In this document: positions 52,423 to 60,674 of the stretch, piece after piece | Position numbering within the stretch: position 1 is the stretch's first letter | Layout of the letters: every line of letters begins with the position of its first letter | Translations under genes and position numbers: made by a program | Origin: Acidisoma sp965199065 | GTDB taxonomy: Bacteria; Pseudomonadota; Alphaproteobacteria; Acetobacterales; Acetobacteraceae | Length of the DNA: 64,000 nt | Direction: 5' to 3' | NCBI RefSeq assembly: GCF_965199065.1 | Contig: NZ_CBDAQN010000001.1 | Span: forward strand, 1,302,001 to 1,366,000 | The notes under the pieces: generated by a model | What the model was told of the DNA's origin: nothing | Databases searched by the model: none | Seen by the model: only the letters and a program-made list of their open reading frames with translations

Positions 52423-53054
52423 AGGTCGTCGTCGTCGACTATGGGAGCGGCAACCTCGCCTCCGCCTCCCGTGCGGTCGCCTCTGCGGCCGAACGCGCAG
52501 GCGAGTCCGGGGAGGTCATCGTGACGAGCGACCCCGCGGACATCCGCGCCGCCGATCGCATCGTGCTGCCCGGCCAGGGCGCCTTCGCCGAGTGCATGGA
52601 TGGGCTGGCCGCTGTTCCCGGCCTCCGCGATGCGCTGGAGCAGTCGGTCGCCGGCGGCACCCCCTTCCTCGGGATCTGCGTCGGCATGCAGCTTATGGCG
52701 GAGCGCGGTCTCGAATACGGCGCGACCGACGGGCTGGGCTGGGTGAAGGGCGAGATCACGCGCATGCCGGCGCCCTCGCTGCGGCTGCCGCAGATGGGCT
52801 GGAACGCGCTCGACTTCACGCCGGGCTCGCATCCGCTGCTCGATGGAATTGCGCCGGGCGACCACGTCTATCTCGCGCACAGCTACTCCTTGACCGGCGG
52901 GGCGGAGGAGGAATGCTTGGCCACCACCGATTACGGCGGCCCGGTCGTGGCGATGGTGGCGAACGGCAATCGCGCCGGAACCCAGTTTCACCCCGAGAAG
53001 AGCCAGGAGGTCGGCCTCACCATCATGGGCAATTTCCTGAGGTGGACGCCGTGA
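52419..53054 (+). CDS. hisH: Imidazole glycerol phosphate synthase, glutaminase subunit
   Basis: HisH, 211 residues: the class I glutamine amidotransferase that feeds ammonia to HisF. VVVDYGSGNLASASRAV at the N-terminus, the oxyanion strand IVLPGQGAFAECM, the nucleophile Cys in FLGICVGMQLMAERG, and the His-Glu pair in TQFHPEKSQEVGLT. The ATG overlaps DUF2628 and the stop overlaps the next GNAT start (TGATG). Its obligate partner hisF is not in the window, which is odd because hisF usually follows hisA. Confidence 0.96.
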   Translation: MKVVVVDYGSGNLASASRAVASAAERAGESGEVIVTSDPADIRAADRIVLPGQGAFAECMDGLAAVPGLRDALEQSVAGGTPFLGICVGMQLMAERGLEYGATDGLGWVKGEITRMPAPSLRLPQMGWNALDFTPGSHPLLDGIAPGDHVYLAHSYSLTGGAEEECLATTDYGGPVVAMVANGNRAGTQFHPEKSQEVGLTIMGNFLRWTP

Positions 53055-53656
53055 TGGCGGTGGAAAGCTCCCATACGCGGGAGACTGCGGGCGCGGCGGA
53101 AACCGCGCTCCCGCCGCTCCCCCAGGCGAAGCCGAAGCTGAGCGTCGACCGGATCGCCACCTTCTCCGAGGAGGATCTCCTGGCGCTCTGCGAGGCGACG
53201 GATGCGGCCATCATCGATGGCGGCGGCTTCGGCTGGGTGAACCCGCCCGGACGGCAGGTGATCGAGAGTTATTTTCGCGGTCTGCTCATGGTGCCGGAGC
53301 GCGAGATTTACGTCGGCCGGGTCGATGGGGTGATTGTCGGTTCAACGCAGCTCGTGCGGCCGTCGCGGAACAATGAGGCGCAGGCGATGGCGGCGACGAT
53401 CACACAGGCGTTCGTAGCGCCCTACGCCCGGCGGCTGGGTCTCGCGCGGATGATGGTGATGCGGGTCGAGGAACGCGCGCGCGGCATGGGCTACCAGGTG
53501 CTCAACCTCGACGTGCGGGAGACGCATGTGGGTGCGATCGCGCTTTATGATGCGCTCGGCTACCTGCGTTGGGGCGAACATCCGGCCTATGCCAGGGTCG
53601 GCGGCCAGATGATCGCCGGCGTGTTTTTCTACAAGCTTCTTCAGCGCAAGGCGTGA
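53054..53656 (+). CDS. GNAT-family N-acetyltransferase in the his operon
   Basis: A 200-residue acetyltransferase whose ATG shares a base with the hisH stop. A disordered Ala/Thr/Pro-rich N-terminus (to about 30) precedes the GNAT domain; the acetyl-CoA region is TQAFVAPYARRLGLARMMVMRVEERARGMG followed by LNLDVRETHVGAIALYDALGYLRWG. GNAT genes recur between hisH and hisA in several alphaproteobacteria as I recall; the substrate is unknown. hisA follows 57 bases later. Confidence 0.88.
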   Translation: MAVESSHTRETAGAAETALPPLPQAKPKLSVDRIATFSEEDLLALCEATDAAIIDGGGFGWVNPPGRQVIESYFRGLLMVPEREIYVGRVDGVIVGSTQLVRPSRNNEAQAMAATITQAFVAPYARRLGLARMMVMRVEERARGMGYQVLNLDVRETHVGAIALYDALGYLRWGEHPAYARVGGQMIAGVFFYKLLQRKA

Positions 53657-53713
53657 GGAGGTTTTGCTTCTACGTTCGAAAAGAAGCGCGGGCTCGCCTT
53701 TTTGAGGATGATG

Positions 53714-54451
53714 ATGCGGGCTCTGACGCTCTATCCGGCGATCGACCTCAAGGGTGGCGCCTGTGTCCGGCTCCGGCGTGGCGATATGGATCAGGCGACG
53801 GTTTATGGCGATGATCCCGGCGCGCAGGCGGTGGCCTGGCAGGAGGCCGGGTGCCAATGGCTCCACGTGGTCGATCTGGATGGAGCTTTCGCGGGCCGGT
53901 CGGTGAATGCCGAAGCGGTGCGGGCCATTCTGGCGGCGGCGCGGGTTCCGGTGCAGCTTGGTGGCGGCATCCGCGAGTTGCCGAGCATCGAAGCTTGGCT
54001 GGCCGACGGCGTCAGGCGCGTCATTCTCGGCAGCATTGCCGCCAAGAACCCAAACCTCGTGCGCGAGGCATGCCGGATGTTCCCGGGGCGGATCGTGGTT
54101 GGCATCGACGCGCGGGATGGATTTGTCGCGACCGAGGGCTGGGCCGAGACTTCCGCGCTTTCGGCCGAGGCGTTGGCGCTACGGTTCGAGGATGCCGGTG
54201 CCGCGGCCATCATTTTCACGGACATCGGGCGGGACGGCATGTTGGGGGGCCTCAACCTCGATGCCACGGCGGCTTTGGCGCGAGCAGTCACGACGCCGGT
54301 GATAGCCTCGGGCGGCGTGGGTTCGGTTGGTGATCTGGTGGCTTTGCGGGAGGTGGCTGTGAAGACGCCGGGGATCGACGGCGTGATCGTCGGGCGGGCG
54401 CTGTACGATGGCCGGATCACGCCGGCGGAGGCGCTGAAGGCTTTGGCTTGA
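53714..54451 (+). CDS. hisA: Phosphoribosylformimino-AICAR phosphate isomerase
   Basis: HisA, 245 residues from the ATG at 53714: a TIM-barrel Amadori isomerase of histidine synthesis. Catalytic Asp is in LYPAIDLKGGACVRL near the N-terminus and the second acid in IIFTDIGRDGMLGG; phosphate loops are VQLGGGIREL and IASGGVGSVGDL. Three in-frame ATGs stand in a row (53708-53714); the last has GAGG at the best distance. It ends the his run: the next gene is a PIN protein on the other strand, 7 bases away. Confidence 0.96.
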   Translation: MRALTLYPAIDLKGGACVRLRRGDMDQATVYGDDPGAQAVAWQEAGCQWLHVVDLDGAFAGRSVNAEAVRAILAAARVPVQLGGGIRELPSIEAWLADGVRRVILGSIAAKNPNLVREACRMFPGRIVVGIDARDGFVATEGWAETSALSAEALALRFEDAGAAAIIFTDIGRDGMLGGLNLDATAALARAVTTPVIASGGVGSVGDLVALREVAVKTPGIDGVIVGRALYDGRITPAEALKALA

Positions 54452-54458
54452 GCCTCCG

Positions 54459-54926
54459 CTACCGAAATTCGCTCCGGTGCGGCAGATGGTTGAAGTTGAC
54501 CGACCTGTCGGGTGCGATGCCGCAAGCAGCCTGGTAGAGATCGAAGTCAGCGGTCAGCAACGTGATATTGCGGTTCATCAATGCCAAAAGCACGGCATCG
54601 GCTAGACCGAGCCGAAGGTAGCTCTCGCTACTACAGACTTCGACGCTCCTGACATGTAGTTCAGTGGCGTTATGGATTAGCTGTCCCAGGGTGAGGCTCA
54701 CCCTGCGCTTGGCGTCACCCGTAATCTGGCGGCTGAGATTGGAGCATTCCGTCAGAGTGCTCGGTGTAACATAAAGTCCATCGTAGCCGGTCAGCACCGT
54801 CCTCAACTCCTGAAAATCTCTGAGATTGTAAGCGCTTAGAGCCTTATGAGACTTAATCCAGCCTTCGTTCGCCAGCCCAACCACGAGCAGAACCAGAAGG
54901 TTTGTATCCAGTAGCAGGCCTCTCAA
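54459..54926 (-). CDS. PIN-domain nuclease, possible toxin
   Basis: A 155-residue PIN-fold protein with the complete acidic set: Asp7 (LLLDTNLL), Glu60 (STLTECSN), Asp110 (LGLADAVLL) and Asp127/Asp129 (LLTADFDLY). PIN proteins are Mg2+-dependent RNases, often VapC-type toxins. It is longer than a typical VapC, and its partner is not a VapB-like antitoxin. Its ATG overlaps the stop of the upstream gene (ATGA). The DNA is AT-richer than the flanking hisA. Likely a toxin-like or RNA-processing nuclease; the target is unknown. Confidence 0.87.
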   Translation of the reverse strand: MRGLLLDTNLLVLLVVGLANEGWIKSHKALSAYNLRDFQELRTVLTGYDGLYVTPSTLTECSNLSRQITGDAKRRVSLTLGQLIHNATELHVRSVEVCSSESYLRLGLADAVLLALMNRNITLLTADFDLYQAACGIAPDRSVNFNHLPHRSEFR

Positions 54927-55213
54927 CTGTTTGCCGAAGCTGGTTCACGGTTCTTAATCGAAACCAAAGTACCATCCGCGTCCGATATCGTGACGACTTT
55001 GAAGGAGCGCTGGAAACCGGGGGAGTAGAGCATGCCGGCAAGGCCCGACGGTTGGGTTTTCCAGATCCGATTGAAGCCGATGGTGATCTTCCAGCCATCA
55101 ACGTCATGCTCGACTTCTTCGAGCCCTATGTCGGCAATCGGTTCGTCTTTAAAGATCTCGCCAACAATATTGCGAGCCCTCTTTATGGCATCCTGCACAT
55201 CTAGGTTCGGCAT
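54923..55213 (-). CDS. 96-residue partner of the PIN protein, unknown family
   Basis: A small protein coupled to the PIN gene by a 4-base overlap. The N-terminal helix NLDVQDAIKRARNIVGEIF is followed by an alpha/beta core, DGWKITIGFNRIW and RSFKVVTISDADGTLVSIKNRE. It lacks the ribbon-helix-helix, AbrB or helix-turn-helix that VapB-type antitoxins use. I do not recognise the family. By position it could be an antitoxin of a new kind or an RNA-binding partner. An ATG twelve codons earlier (55249) is a possible longer start; neither has a strong ribosome site. Confidence 0.72.
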   Translation of the reverse strand: MPNLDVQDAIKRARNIVGEIFKDEPIADIGLEEVEHDVDGWKITIGFNRIWKTQPSGLAGMLYSPGFQRSFKVVTISDADGTLVSIKNREPASANS

Positions 55214-55279
55214 CGAGTACCCGCGGCTTGAGTTTGTGCGCGGGATCATACGAGTGATGACAGGCTCGCGCCACGGCCC

Positions 55280-56059
55280 CTACTGCGCCAGAAAACCGCC
55301 ATCCACCGCCAAGGTCGTGCCGGTGATCATCGCCGCCGCGGGGCTTGCCAGGAAGCCGATCGCGTAAGCCACTTCCTCCGCCTCCGCCAACCGCCCAAGC
55401 GGTGTCACGTCGCGAATGCGCTGCATCAGCGCCGGGTTCTGCTCCAACTCGCCGATGAAGCCGGTTCGCGTCCAGGTAGGCGCAACTGCGTTCACCCGAA
55501 TGCGCTGGGCCGCCCACTCCACCGCCAGCGCACGCGTCATGTTCACGATCGCGCCCTTCGTCGTCTGGTAGGAGATGTTCGGGTACAGCCCGCCGCCGGA
55601 CAGCCCCATGACGGAGGCCGTGTTGACGATGGCCCCGCCCCGCCCGGCCTCGATCATCAGTGCCGCCGCCGAACGCGCGCACACAAATGCGCCGGTCATG
55701 TTGACGGCGACGACCGCCTCCCAATCCGCGAGATCGAGCTCCAGCGATGGCCGCCGGATCGCCCGTCCCGCGTTGTTCACCAGGATGTCGAGCCGCCCCT
55801 CCCGCTCCACGACGTCCGCGAACGCCGCACGAACCGCCGCTTCGTCCGTCACGTCCAGCCCGAGGCCACGCGTCGCTCCGCTTCCAACCTCCCGTGCCGC
55901 GTCAATCGCCGCTTGCTCGTCCTGGTCCATCAGCACGACGCGAGCGCCCATGGCGACGAGCAGCCGCCCGGCCGCAAGCCCGATGCCCCTCGCGCCACCG
56001 GTGATCGCCGCAACCAGACCGTCCGCCCGGAACGGCGTTGGAATGCCGGCGTCGGTCAT
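55280..56059 (-). CDS. SDR-family oxidoreductase
   Basis: A 259-residue classical short-chain dehydrogenase. TGGARGIG is the NAD(P) loop, VLMDQDE ends beta2 with an acidic residue that suggests NAD use, NNAGRAIR and NTASVMG follow, and the catalytic Tyr-Lys are in SYQTTKGAIV; it ends TLAVDGGFLAQ. It is the third gene of a gluconolactonase-SDR-SDR run, with its ATG overlapping the stop of the preceding SDR. By context it oxidises a sugar or sugar acid; the substrate is unknown. Confidence 0.92.
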   Translation of the reverse strand: MTDAGIPTPFRADGLVAAITGGARGIGLAAGRLLVAMGARVVLMDQDEQAAIDAAREVGSGATRGLGLDVTDEAAVRAAFADVVEREGRLDILVNNAGRAIRRPSLELDLADWEAVVAVNMTGAFVCARSAAALMIEAGRGGAIVNTASVMGLSGGGLYPNISYQTTKGAIVNMTRALAVEWAAQRIRVNAVAPTWTRTGFIGELEQNPALMQRIRDVTPLGRLAEAEEVAYAIGFLASPAAAMITGTTLAVDGGFLAQ

Positions 56060-56826
56060 TGCGCCAGATAGCCGCCATCGACCGGCAGGACCGCGCCTGT
56101 GATGAAGGACGCATCGTCCGACGCTAGGAACAGGATCGCAGCCGCCACCTCCGCCGGGTCGCCGACCCGGCCGATCGGGTGCGCGGCCGTGACGCCGGCG
56201 ATGTATTCCGCCGACATCTTCATAAGTCCTGCAGTCGCGATCGTGCCCGGCGCCACCGCATTGACCCGGATGCCCTGCGATGCAAGTTCCACCGCCAAGT
56301 GCTTGGTGATGCCGGAGGCGACGAACTTCGCAGGGCCGTAGACGGCCTGGCGCTTCTGCCCCGCCTCGCCGGAGATGGAAGAGAGGCAGACAATCGAGCC
56401 GCCGCCCGTCTTCAGCATCGCCGCGACCGCGAACTTGCAGCTGAGGAACATCCCCCGCCCGTCGATGGCCATGACGTGATCGAAATCCTCGGCCGTCGCC
56501 GTGGCGAGGTCCATCTCCGGGATGATGCCCGCATTGGCGACCAGCACGTCCAGCCGCCCAAACTCCGCGACCGCGACAGCCACCATCGCCTCCGCATCCT
56601 CGGTTTTCGCCACATCGCCGACGGCGGCCCGCACCTCGGCCCCAGCCGCGGCTATGGTGGCGCGGAGCGTCTCCAGCCGTGGAGCGTCAATGTCGTTGAT
56701 GACGAGCCTCGCGCTCTCGGCCGCGAAGCGGAGGGCTGTGGCGCGGCCGATACCGCTCGAGGCGCCGGTCACCAGCGCCACCTTGCCCTGCAGACGGCCA
56801 AGACCAGCCGGAAGTGTTTCGCTCAT
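56056..56826 (-). CDS. SDR-family oxidoreductase
   Basis: A 256-residue classical SDR. TGASSGIGRATAL binds the cofactor, with VINDIDAPR (acidic, NAD-type) after beta2, VANAGIIPE, CLSSISGEAG (Ser) and YGPAKFVA (Tyr-Lys). It ends LPVDGGYLAQ, nearly the same ending as its neighbour, so the two may be old duplicates. The ATG at 56826 has GAGGGG 7 bases before it and is preferred over the ATG two codons earlier. It lies between the gluconolactonase-like gene and the other SDR. Confidence 0.92.
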   Translation of the reverse strand: MSETLPAGLGRLQGKVALVTGASSGIGRATALRFAAESARLVINDIDAPRLETLRATIAAAGAEVRAAVGDVAKTEDAEAMVAVAVAEFGRLDVLVANAGIIPEMDLATATAEDFDHVMAIDGRGMFLSCKFAVAAMLKTGGGSIVCLSSISGEAGQKRQAVYGPAKFVASGITKHLAVELASQGIRVNAVAPGTIATAGLMKMSAEYIAGVTAAHPIGRVGDPAEVAAAILFLASDDASFITGAVLPVDGGYLAQ

Positions 56827-56837
56827 GGTCATGCCCC

Positions 56838-57830
56838 TCAGGCGCCGGTGGTGTTGAGGAAGACGGAATAGACGGAGGTGCTGGCAGCCATGAACAGCCG
56901 ATGGCCCTTCTTGCCGCCGAAGCACAGGTTGGCGCAGCTCTCCGGCAGATGGATCTTGCCGATGAGGTCACCATCCGGTGCGTAGCAGCGCACGCCGTCC
57001 TCTCCGGGATCGGCCCAGCCCATGCTGCACCAGACATTGCCGTCGGCATCTGTGCGGAGCCCGTCGGTGAAGCCGGGCGCGAAGTCCTCCGCGAAAACGC
57101 GTCCGTTCCGGAGCTTCGCGCCGTCAACCTCGAAGACGCGGATGTGCGCGGGCCCGCCGTGGGTGATGCCGCTGTCGACGACATAGAGGCGCTTCTCGTC
57201 AGGCGAGAAGGCCAGTCCGTTGGGGCGCACGAAGTCATCGGCCACAACCGTCGCCTTCCCGGTCGCCGGATCGAGGCGATAGACGTGGCGGGAGAGTTCG
57301 GCCTCGGCGGCGTGGCCTTCGTAGGGACCGTCGATCCCGTAGCCCGGATCGGTGAACCAGATGGCGCCGTCGGAGGCGACGACGACATCGTTCGGCGCGT
57401 TCAGCCGCCGGCCATCATGCCGGTCCATAAGCACCGTGATGCTGCCGTCGAACTCCGTCCGGGTCACGCGACGCGCGTCATGCTCGCAGGTGACCAAGCG
57501 GCCCTCGCGATCACAGGTGTTTCCGTTGGCGAAGTTGGAGGGGCTGCGGAACACGCTGACATGCCCGTCATCCTCGAGCCAGCGCAGCATGCGGTTGTTG
57601 GGGATGTCGCTCCAGAGCAGATAGCCGCCCGCCGGGAAGTAGACCGGCCCTTCCGCCCAGCGGAAGCCGGTCGCGATCCGCTCGATCCCCGCATTCCCCT
57701 GCCGGGCAGTGAAACGCCGATCGAGAGCCTCGACCCGTGGATCGGGGTAGCGTGTCGCGGGCAGATGGCCGAGAGGCAGCGGATCATGGCGGCCAAAGGG
57801 ATGCGAACCCGCCGTTATCGCTTGGTCCAT
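56838..57830 (-). CDS. SMP-30/gluconolactonase-like lactonase
   Basis: A 330-residue six-bladed beta-propeller of the SMP-30/gluconolactonase family, which opens aldonolactones. FRWAEGPVYFPAGGYLLWSDIP carries the metal Glu, LNAPNDVVV the Asn, and LYVVDSGIT the Asp ligand; NANGNTCDREGRLVTCEH-like NFANGNTCDREGRLVTC is a typical blade. No signal peptide. AAGGAG lies 9 bases before the ATG. First gene of a three-gene run with two SDRs: oxidation to a lactone and then hydrolysis is the natural reading of such a set. Sugar unknown. Confidence 0.93.
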   Translation of the reverse strand: MDQAITAGSHPFGRHDPLPLGHLPATRYPDPRVEALDRRFTARQGNAGIERIATGFRWAEGPVYFPAGGYLLWSDIPNNRMLRWLEDDGHVSVFRSPSNFANGNTCDREGRLVTCEHDARRVTRTEFDGSITVLMDRHDGRRLNAPNDVVVASDGAIWFTDPGYGIDGPYEGHAAEAELSRHVYRLDPATGKATVVADDFVRPNGLAFSPDEKRLYVVDSGITHGGPAHIRVFEVDGAKLRNGRVFAEDFAPGFTDGLRTDADGNVWCSMGWADPGEDGVRCYAPDGDLIGKIHLPESCANLCFGGKKGHRLFMAASTSVYSVFLNTTGA

Positions 57831-57888
57831 CGTTGTTCCACTCCTTCTTCCGAGAAGTTTCGTATTGAGAGGCTCGTGGCGACCGTTC

Positions 57889-59205
57889 CTAGGTTGCCGT
57901 CGCGCCTGGCAGCAACGTCAGCGCAGGGACGTTGACCCCGCTCGCCGGCACGGTCTTGTCGGTCCACTGCATCCGCCCGACCGTCCCGCAGGAGGGGCAG
58001 GCTGCATGCCATGCGCCCGGCTCGGCGCCGCAGGTCGTGCAGCGCCAACGCGGGTCCGGGCGTGCCGTCTGGCTCCGTCGCAGCGCCTCATGGGCCGCGA
58101 ATGCCGCGGCCTCTCCGCCGCCCGCCGCCGCGTCGGCATCCTCGATATCCGCTTTGAGCACCCAAAGCCGACGCTGATCCAACCCTGCGGCTAACGCGGC
58201 CTGCGCATGCCGCCGAGCCTCGCCCGTGAGGTTCGCTGCAAGGTTGGCCTGCGCCAGCAGAAAATGGCTCTCGGGGCTGTTCTTGTTGAAGGCCGTAAGC
58301 CGCTCGGCCTCGCGCACCCGCTCAAGCGGGTCGGTCACCGGCTCGAGGTAGAAGGTTGCCAGATCGGGGTGCGGCGCTGCCGCCCAGGCTTTTTCAACGA
58401 CGTTCTCGGCCTTTCGGGCCTCGCGCCCCGCCCGCAGCCGGCTCGCATAGGCCAACGCGGCCGGTGTAAGCTTCGGATCGGCTGCGAAGGCGTCCTTGGC
58501 CAGCCGTAACGCCTGGATCGGGTCGGTCGCCGCTTCGGCTGCCGCGGTTGCCATCACTGCGCGCGGCGCTTCCGGCCCCGAGAGCGCCAGGGCCTCGGCC
58601 CAGCTGCCGGTGCGGAGAGCCAGCCTTGCCCGTTCGCTGCGTAGCCAGCTCGCGCCAGGATGTGCGAGCTCCGCGCGACGAGCGATGTCGGCGGCGAGCG
58701 TCCAGTCATGCGCGTCGAGCGCCTGACGCAGCAACCCGCGAAGCCCGAGGAACGCGGCATCCGGTTGCTCGGCGAGCGCGCGGTAATGGGCTTCGCTCTC
58801 CTCCGGGTTGCCGGCGAGCCGCGCTGCCTCGGCGGAAACGAGCAGCGCCATCGGCGCGTTGGGCAGCAGGCGCTTGGCGCGCTGGGCCTCGCGCTGAGCC
58901 GCCTTCGGATCCGCCGCCGCCAGTGCCGCGAAGGCACGTGTCACGGCGCGGTCGCCCTGACGAACCTGGCGTTCCTGTCGGCTCCGCCCGAAACGCCCTG
59001 GGGTCGAGAGCAGCAGCGCCAGCAGCCGCACGAGCAGGTAGAGGACGACGAACAGGATGACAGCCGCGACCAGAACCAGCGGCAGCGGTGCCTGAACGGT
59101 CCAGCTGCCGAAGGTGGCGCCGATCTGGCCCGGCAGCGCGCCGAGGCCGAAGGCGATCGCCACCAGGATCGCCGCCAGGATGAGAAAGCCGATTACGCGA
59201 CGCAT
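57889..59205 (-). CDS. hemY: HemY-type membrane protein with TPR region and zinc ribbon
   Basis: A 438-residue alphaproteobacterial HemY (not the protoporphyrinogen oxidase of the same name). Two N-terminal helices (about 3-25 and 40-62) anchor it; residues 80-370 are TPR-like helical repeats (RAFAALAAADPKAAQREAQRA, LLVSAEAARLAGNPEESEAHYRAL). The C-terminus carries CTTCGAEPGAWHAACPSCG, a clear CxxC...CxxC zinc ribbon. It is thought to support the late haem pathway as a membrane scaffold; the exact role is unsettled. Its ATG shares a base with the mitofilin stop (TGATG). Confidence 0.92.
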   Translation of the reverse strand: MRRVIGFLILAAILVAIAFGLGALPGQIGATFGSWTVQAPLPLVLVAAVILFVVLYLLVRLLALLLSTPGRFGRSRQERQVRQGDRAVTRAFAALAAADPKAAQREAQRAKRLLPNAPMALLVSAEAARLAGNPEESEAHYRALAEQPDAAFLGLRGLLRQALDAHDWTLAADIARRAELAHPGASWLRSERARLALRTGSWAEALALSGPEAPRAVMATAAAEAATDPIQALRLAKDAFAADPKLTPAALAYASRLRAGREARKAENVVEKAWAAAPHPDLATFYLEPVTDPLERVREAERLTAFNKNSPESHFLLAQANLAANLTGEARRHAQAALAAGLDQRRLWVLKADIEDADAAAGGGEAAAFAAHEALRRSQTARPDPRWRCTTCGAEPGAWHAACPSCGTVGRMQWTDKTVPASGVNVPALTLLPGATAT

Positions 59206-60674
59206 CAGCCGGCTGCCATCTGCGTCAGGGCCTCGCGCGCCTGCAACAGGGCGCGCGCCTGGGCCTCCCAAGGCGCCATGGCCTGAGCCGCTGGCCCGGT
59301 CAGGGTGCCGAGCACCGCAAGCGCCCCCGAAAGGTCACCGGCATCAAGCACGGTCTGAGCATGGGCGAGGATCGCGCTGGTCGGATCCCCGAGGACAACG
59401 CGATCGCCTTGGCGGACCATGACGAGGTTCTGCGCTCGCATCCAGACCCGGTGCCAGAAGTGGCCTTGATCCGGCACGGGCTCGCCGGCCATGTCGGCAG
59501 CCTGCGCCGCGCTGGTGAAAGACAGCTGAAGCGCCGACTGCGTCGGTGGCGCTGTGTCGGCATAACGGGCGAGGGCTTGCGGCGCGTTCGCGATCGTGCC
59601 GAGCGGCAGTCCGGCGCGCAGCGCCTCCTGCGCCCGGACGATCTGACCCAGGCGATCGGCCTGGGCTGTCAGTTTCGGAACGGCGGCCGAGGTCTTGGTC
59701 AGGGTCTGCGCCTGGCCTGTCAGAGTGGCAAGCTGCTGCTGCACCAGATTGATATCCTGCCGGATGGCCGTGTCGTCCTTGGACTCCCTCTGGCCCACAT
59801 CATCGACGCGGGAAGCGAGTTTTGAGACATCGGCGGCGGAGGGCAGCGACTGTGTCTGCTGCGCCTGTGCGGCTTCGGCCGACTGCAGCTGGTCGATACG
59901 GTTGGAGAGGCTGGCCACGGACTGGGTCAGAGCGGCGTCCGCCGCCGCCTGGGCGACCACGGCCGAGGGTGCGGGTGCCGCCGCGTTTTGTGCGGGCGTT
60001 GCGCTCTGCGAGGTCGCCGAGGGCGACGTGGAGGACGAACTTTGCGTGGGCGTGGAACTTTGAGCGGGCGCCGGACTCTCTGAAGTCGTCGAACCACCCG
60101 GTGGCGTGGAGTTCCCGGCGGCTGCCGAGTTCTGGGCCGCGCCGGAGTTCTGGGCCGTGCCGGAGTTCTGGGCCGTGCCGGAGTTCTGGGCCGTGCCGGA
60201 GGGCTGGCCCGTGCTGGAGGGCTGGGCGGCGGAAGTTGCTGCGGGAAGGGCCGCGATCGCCGCGTGCAAGGCCGCCACGTCGGAGTTTTCGCGCTTATCC
60301 AGCGTCGCGAGATGGGTCTTCAGCGACGCCAGATCCGATTGAAGTGCCGCGACCGCGTCGCTCTCGTCCGGCGGCATCGCGGGCATCGCCGGTGTCGGCG
60401 CCGGACGAACCCACAGATAACCGATGGCGGCGGCCAGGATCACAAAGCCGAGCACCCCGAGCAGCGGCATGGCCACCGAACGCCTCTGCGGCGGCGGCGG
60501 CACCGGAGACGCCGTCGATCCAGGGACTGTCGGTCCAATGTCCGGCGCCTCTCGCTGCGGCTCAGGTCCAGGCGACGGGGACGACACCGCCTCCTCGCCG
60601 GCCGCATGGGGGCCGCCTAAAGCGATCGGCCTATCGGCCTCGGGTGACGGGTCGTTCGAGGGTTCATCGATCAT
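59205..60674 (-). CDS. Mitofilin-like inner-membrane protein of the haem operon
   Basis: A 489-residue bacterial Mitofilin/Mic60-like protein. A Pro/Ser-rich cytoplasmic N-terminus is followed by one helix (about 67-88), then a coiled-coil region (107-140 and 255-350, SLSNRIDQLQSAEAAQAQQ). The conserved C-terminal domain ends near HFWHRVWMRAQNLVMVRQGDRVVLGDP. Between the coils lies a low-complexity insert with repeated SGTAQN units. In alphaproteobacteria this protein shapes inner membranes and sits between hemD and hemY, as here. It overlaps hemD by 11 bases. Confidence 0.9.
   Translation of the reverse strand: MIDEPSNDPSPEADRPIALGGPHAAGEEAVSSPSPGPEPQREAPDIGPTVPGSTASPVPPPPQRRSVAMPLLGVLGFVILAAAIGYLWVRPAPTPAMPAMPPDESDAVAALQSDLASLKTHLATLDKRENSDVAALHAAIAALPAATSAAQPSSTGQPSGTAQNSGTAQNSGTAQNSGAAQNSAAAGNSTPPGGSTTSESPAPAQSSTPTQSSSSTSPSATSQSATPAQNAAAPAPSAVVAQAAADAALTQSVASLSNRIDQLQSAEAAQAQQTQSLPSAADVSKLASRVDDVGQRESKDDTAIRQDINLVQQQLATLTGQAQTLTKTSAAVPKLTAQADRLGQIVRAQEALRAGLPLGTIANAPQALARYADTAPPTQSALQLSFTSAAQAADMAGEPVPDQGHFWHRVWMRAQNLVMVRQGDRVVLGDPTSAILAHAQTVLDAGDLSGALAVLGTLTGPAAQAMAPWEAQARALLQAREALTQMAAG
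60123..60212. repeat. Five-unit 18-bp tandem repeat inside the mitofilin gene
   Basis: Three identical 18-base units (60141-60158, 60159-60176, 60177-60194; GCCGGAGTTCTGGGCCGT on the plus strand) are flanked by one degenerate copy on each side (60123-60140 and 60195-60212). On the coding strand each unit encodes a six-residue SGTAQN-type repeat. The unit is a multiple of three, so copy-number change would lengthen or shorten the protein without breaking the frame. Confidence 0.93.
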
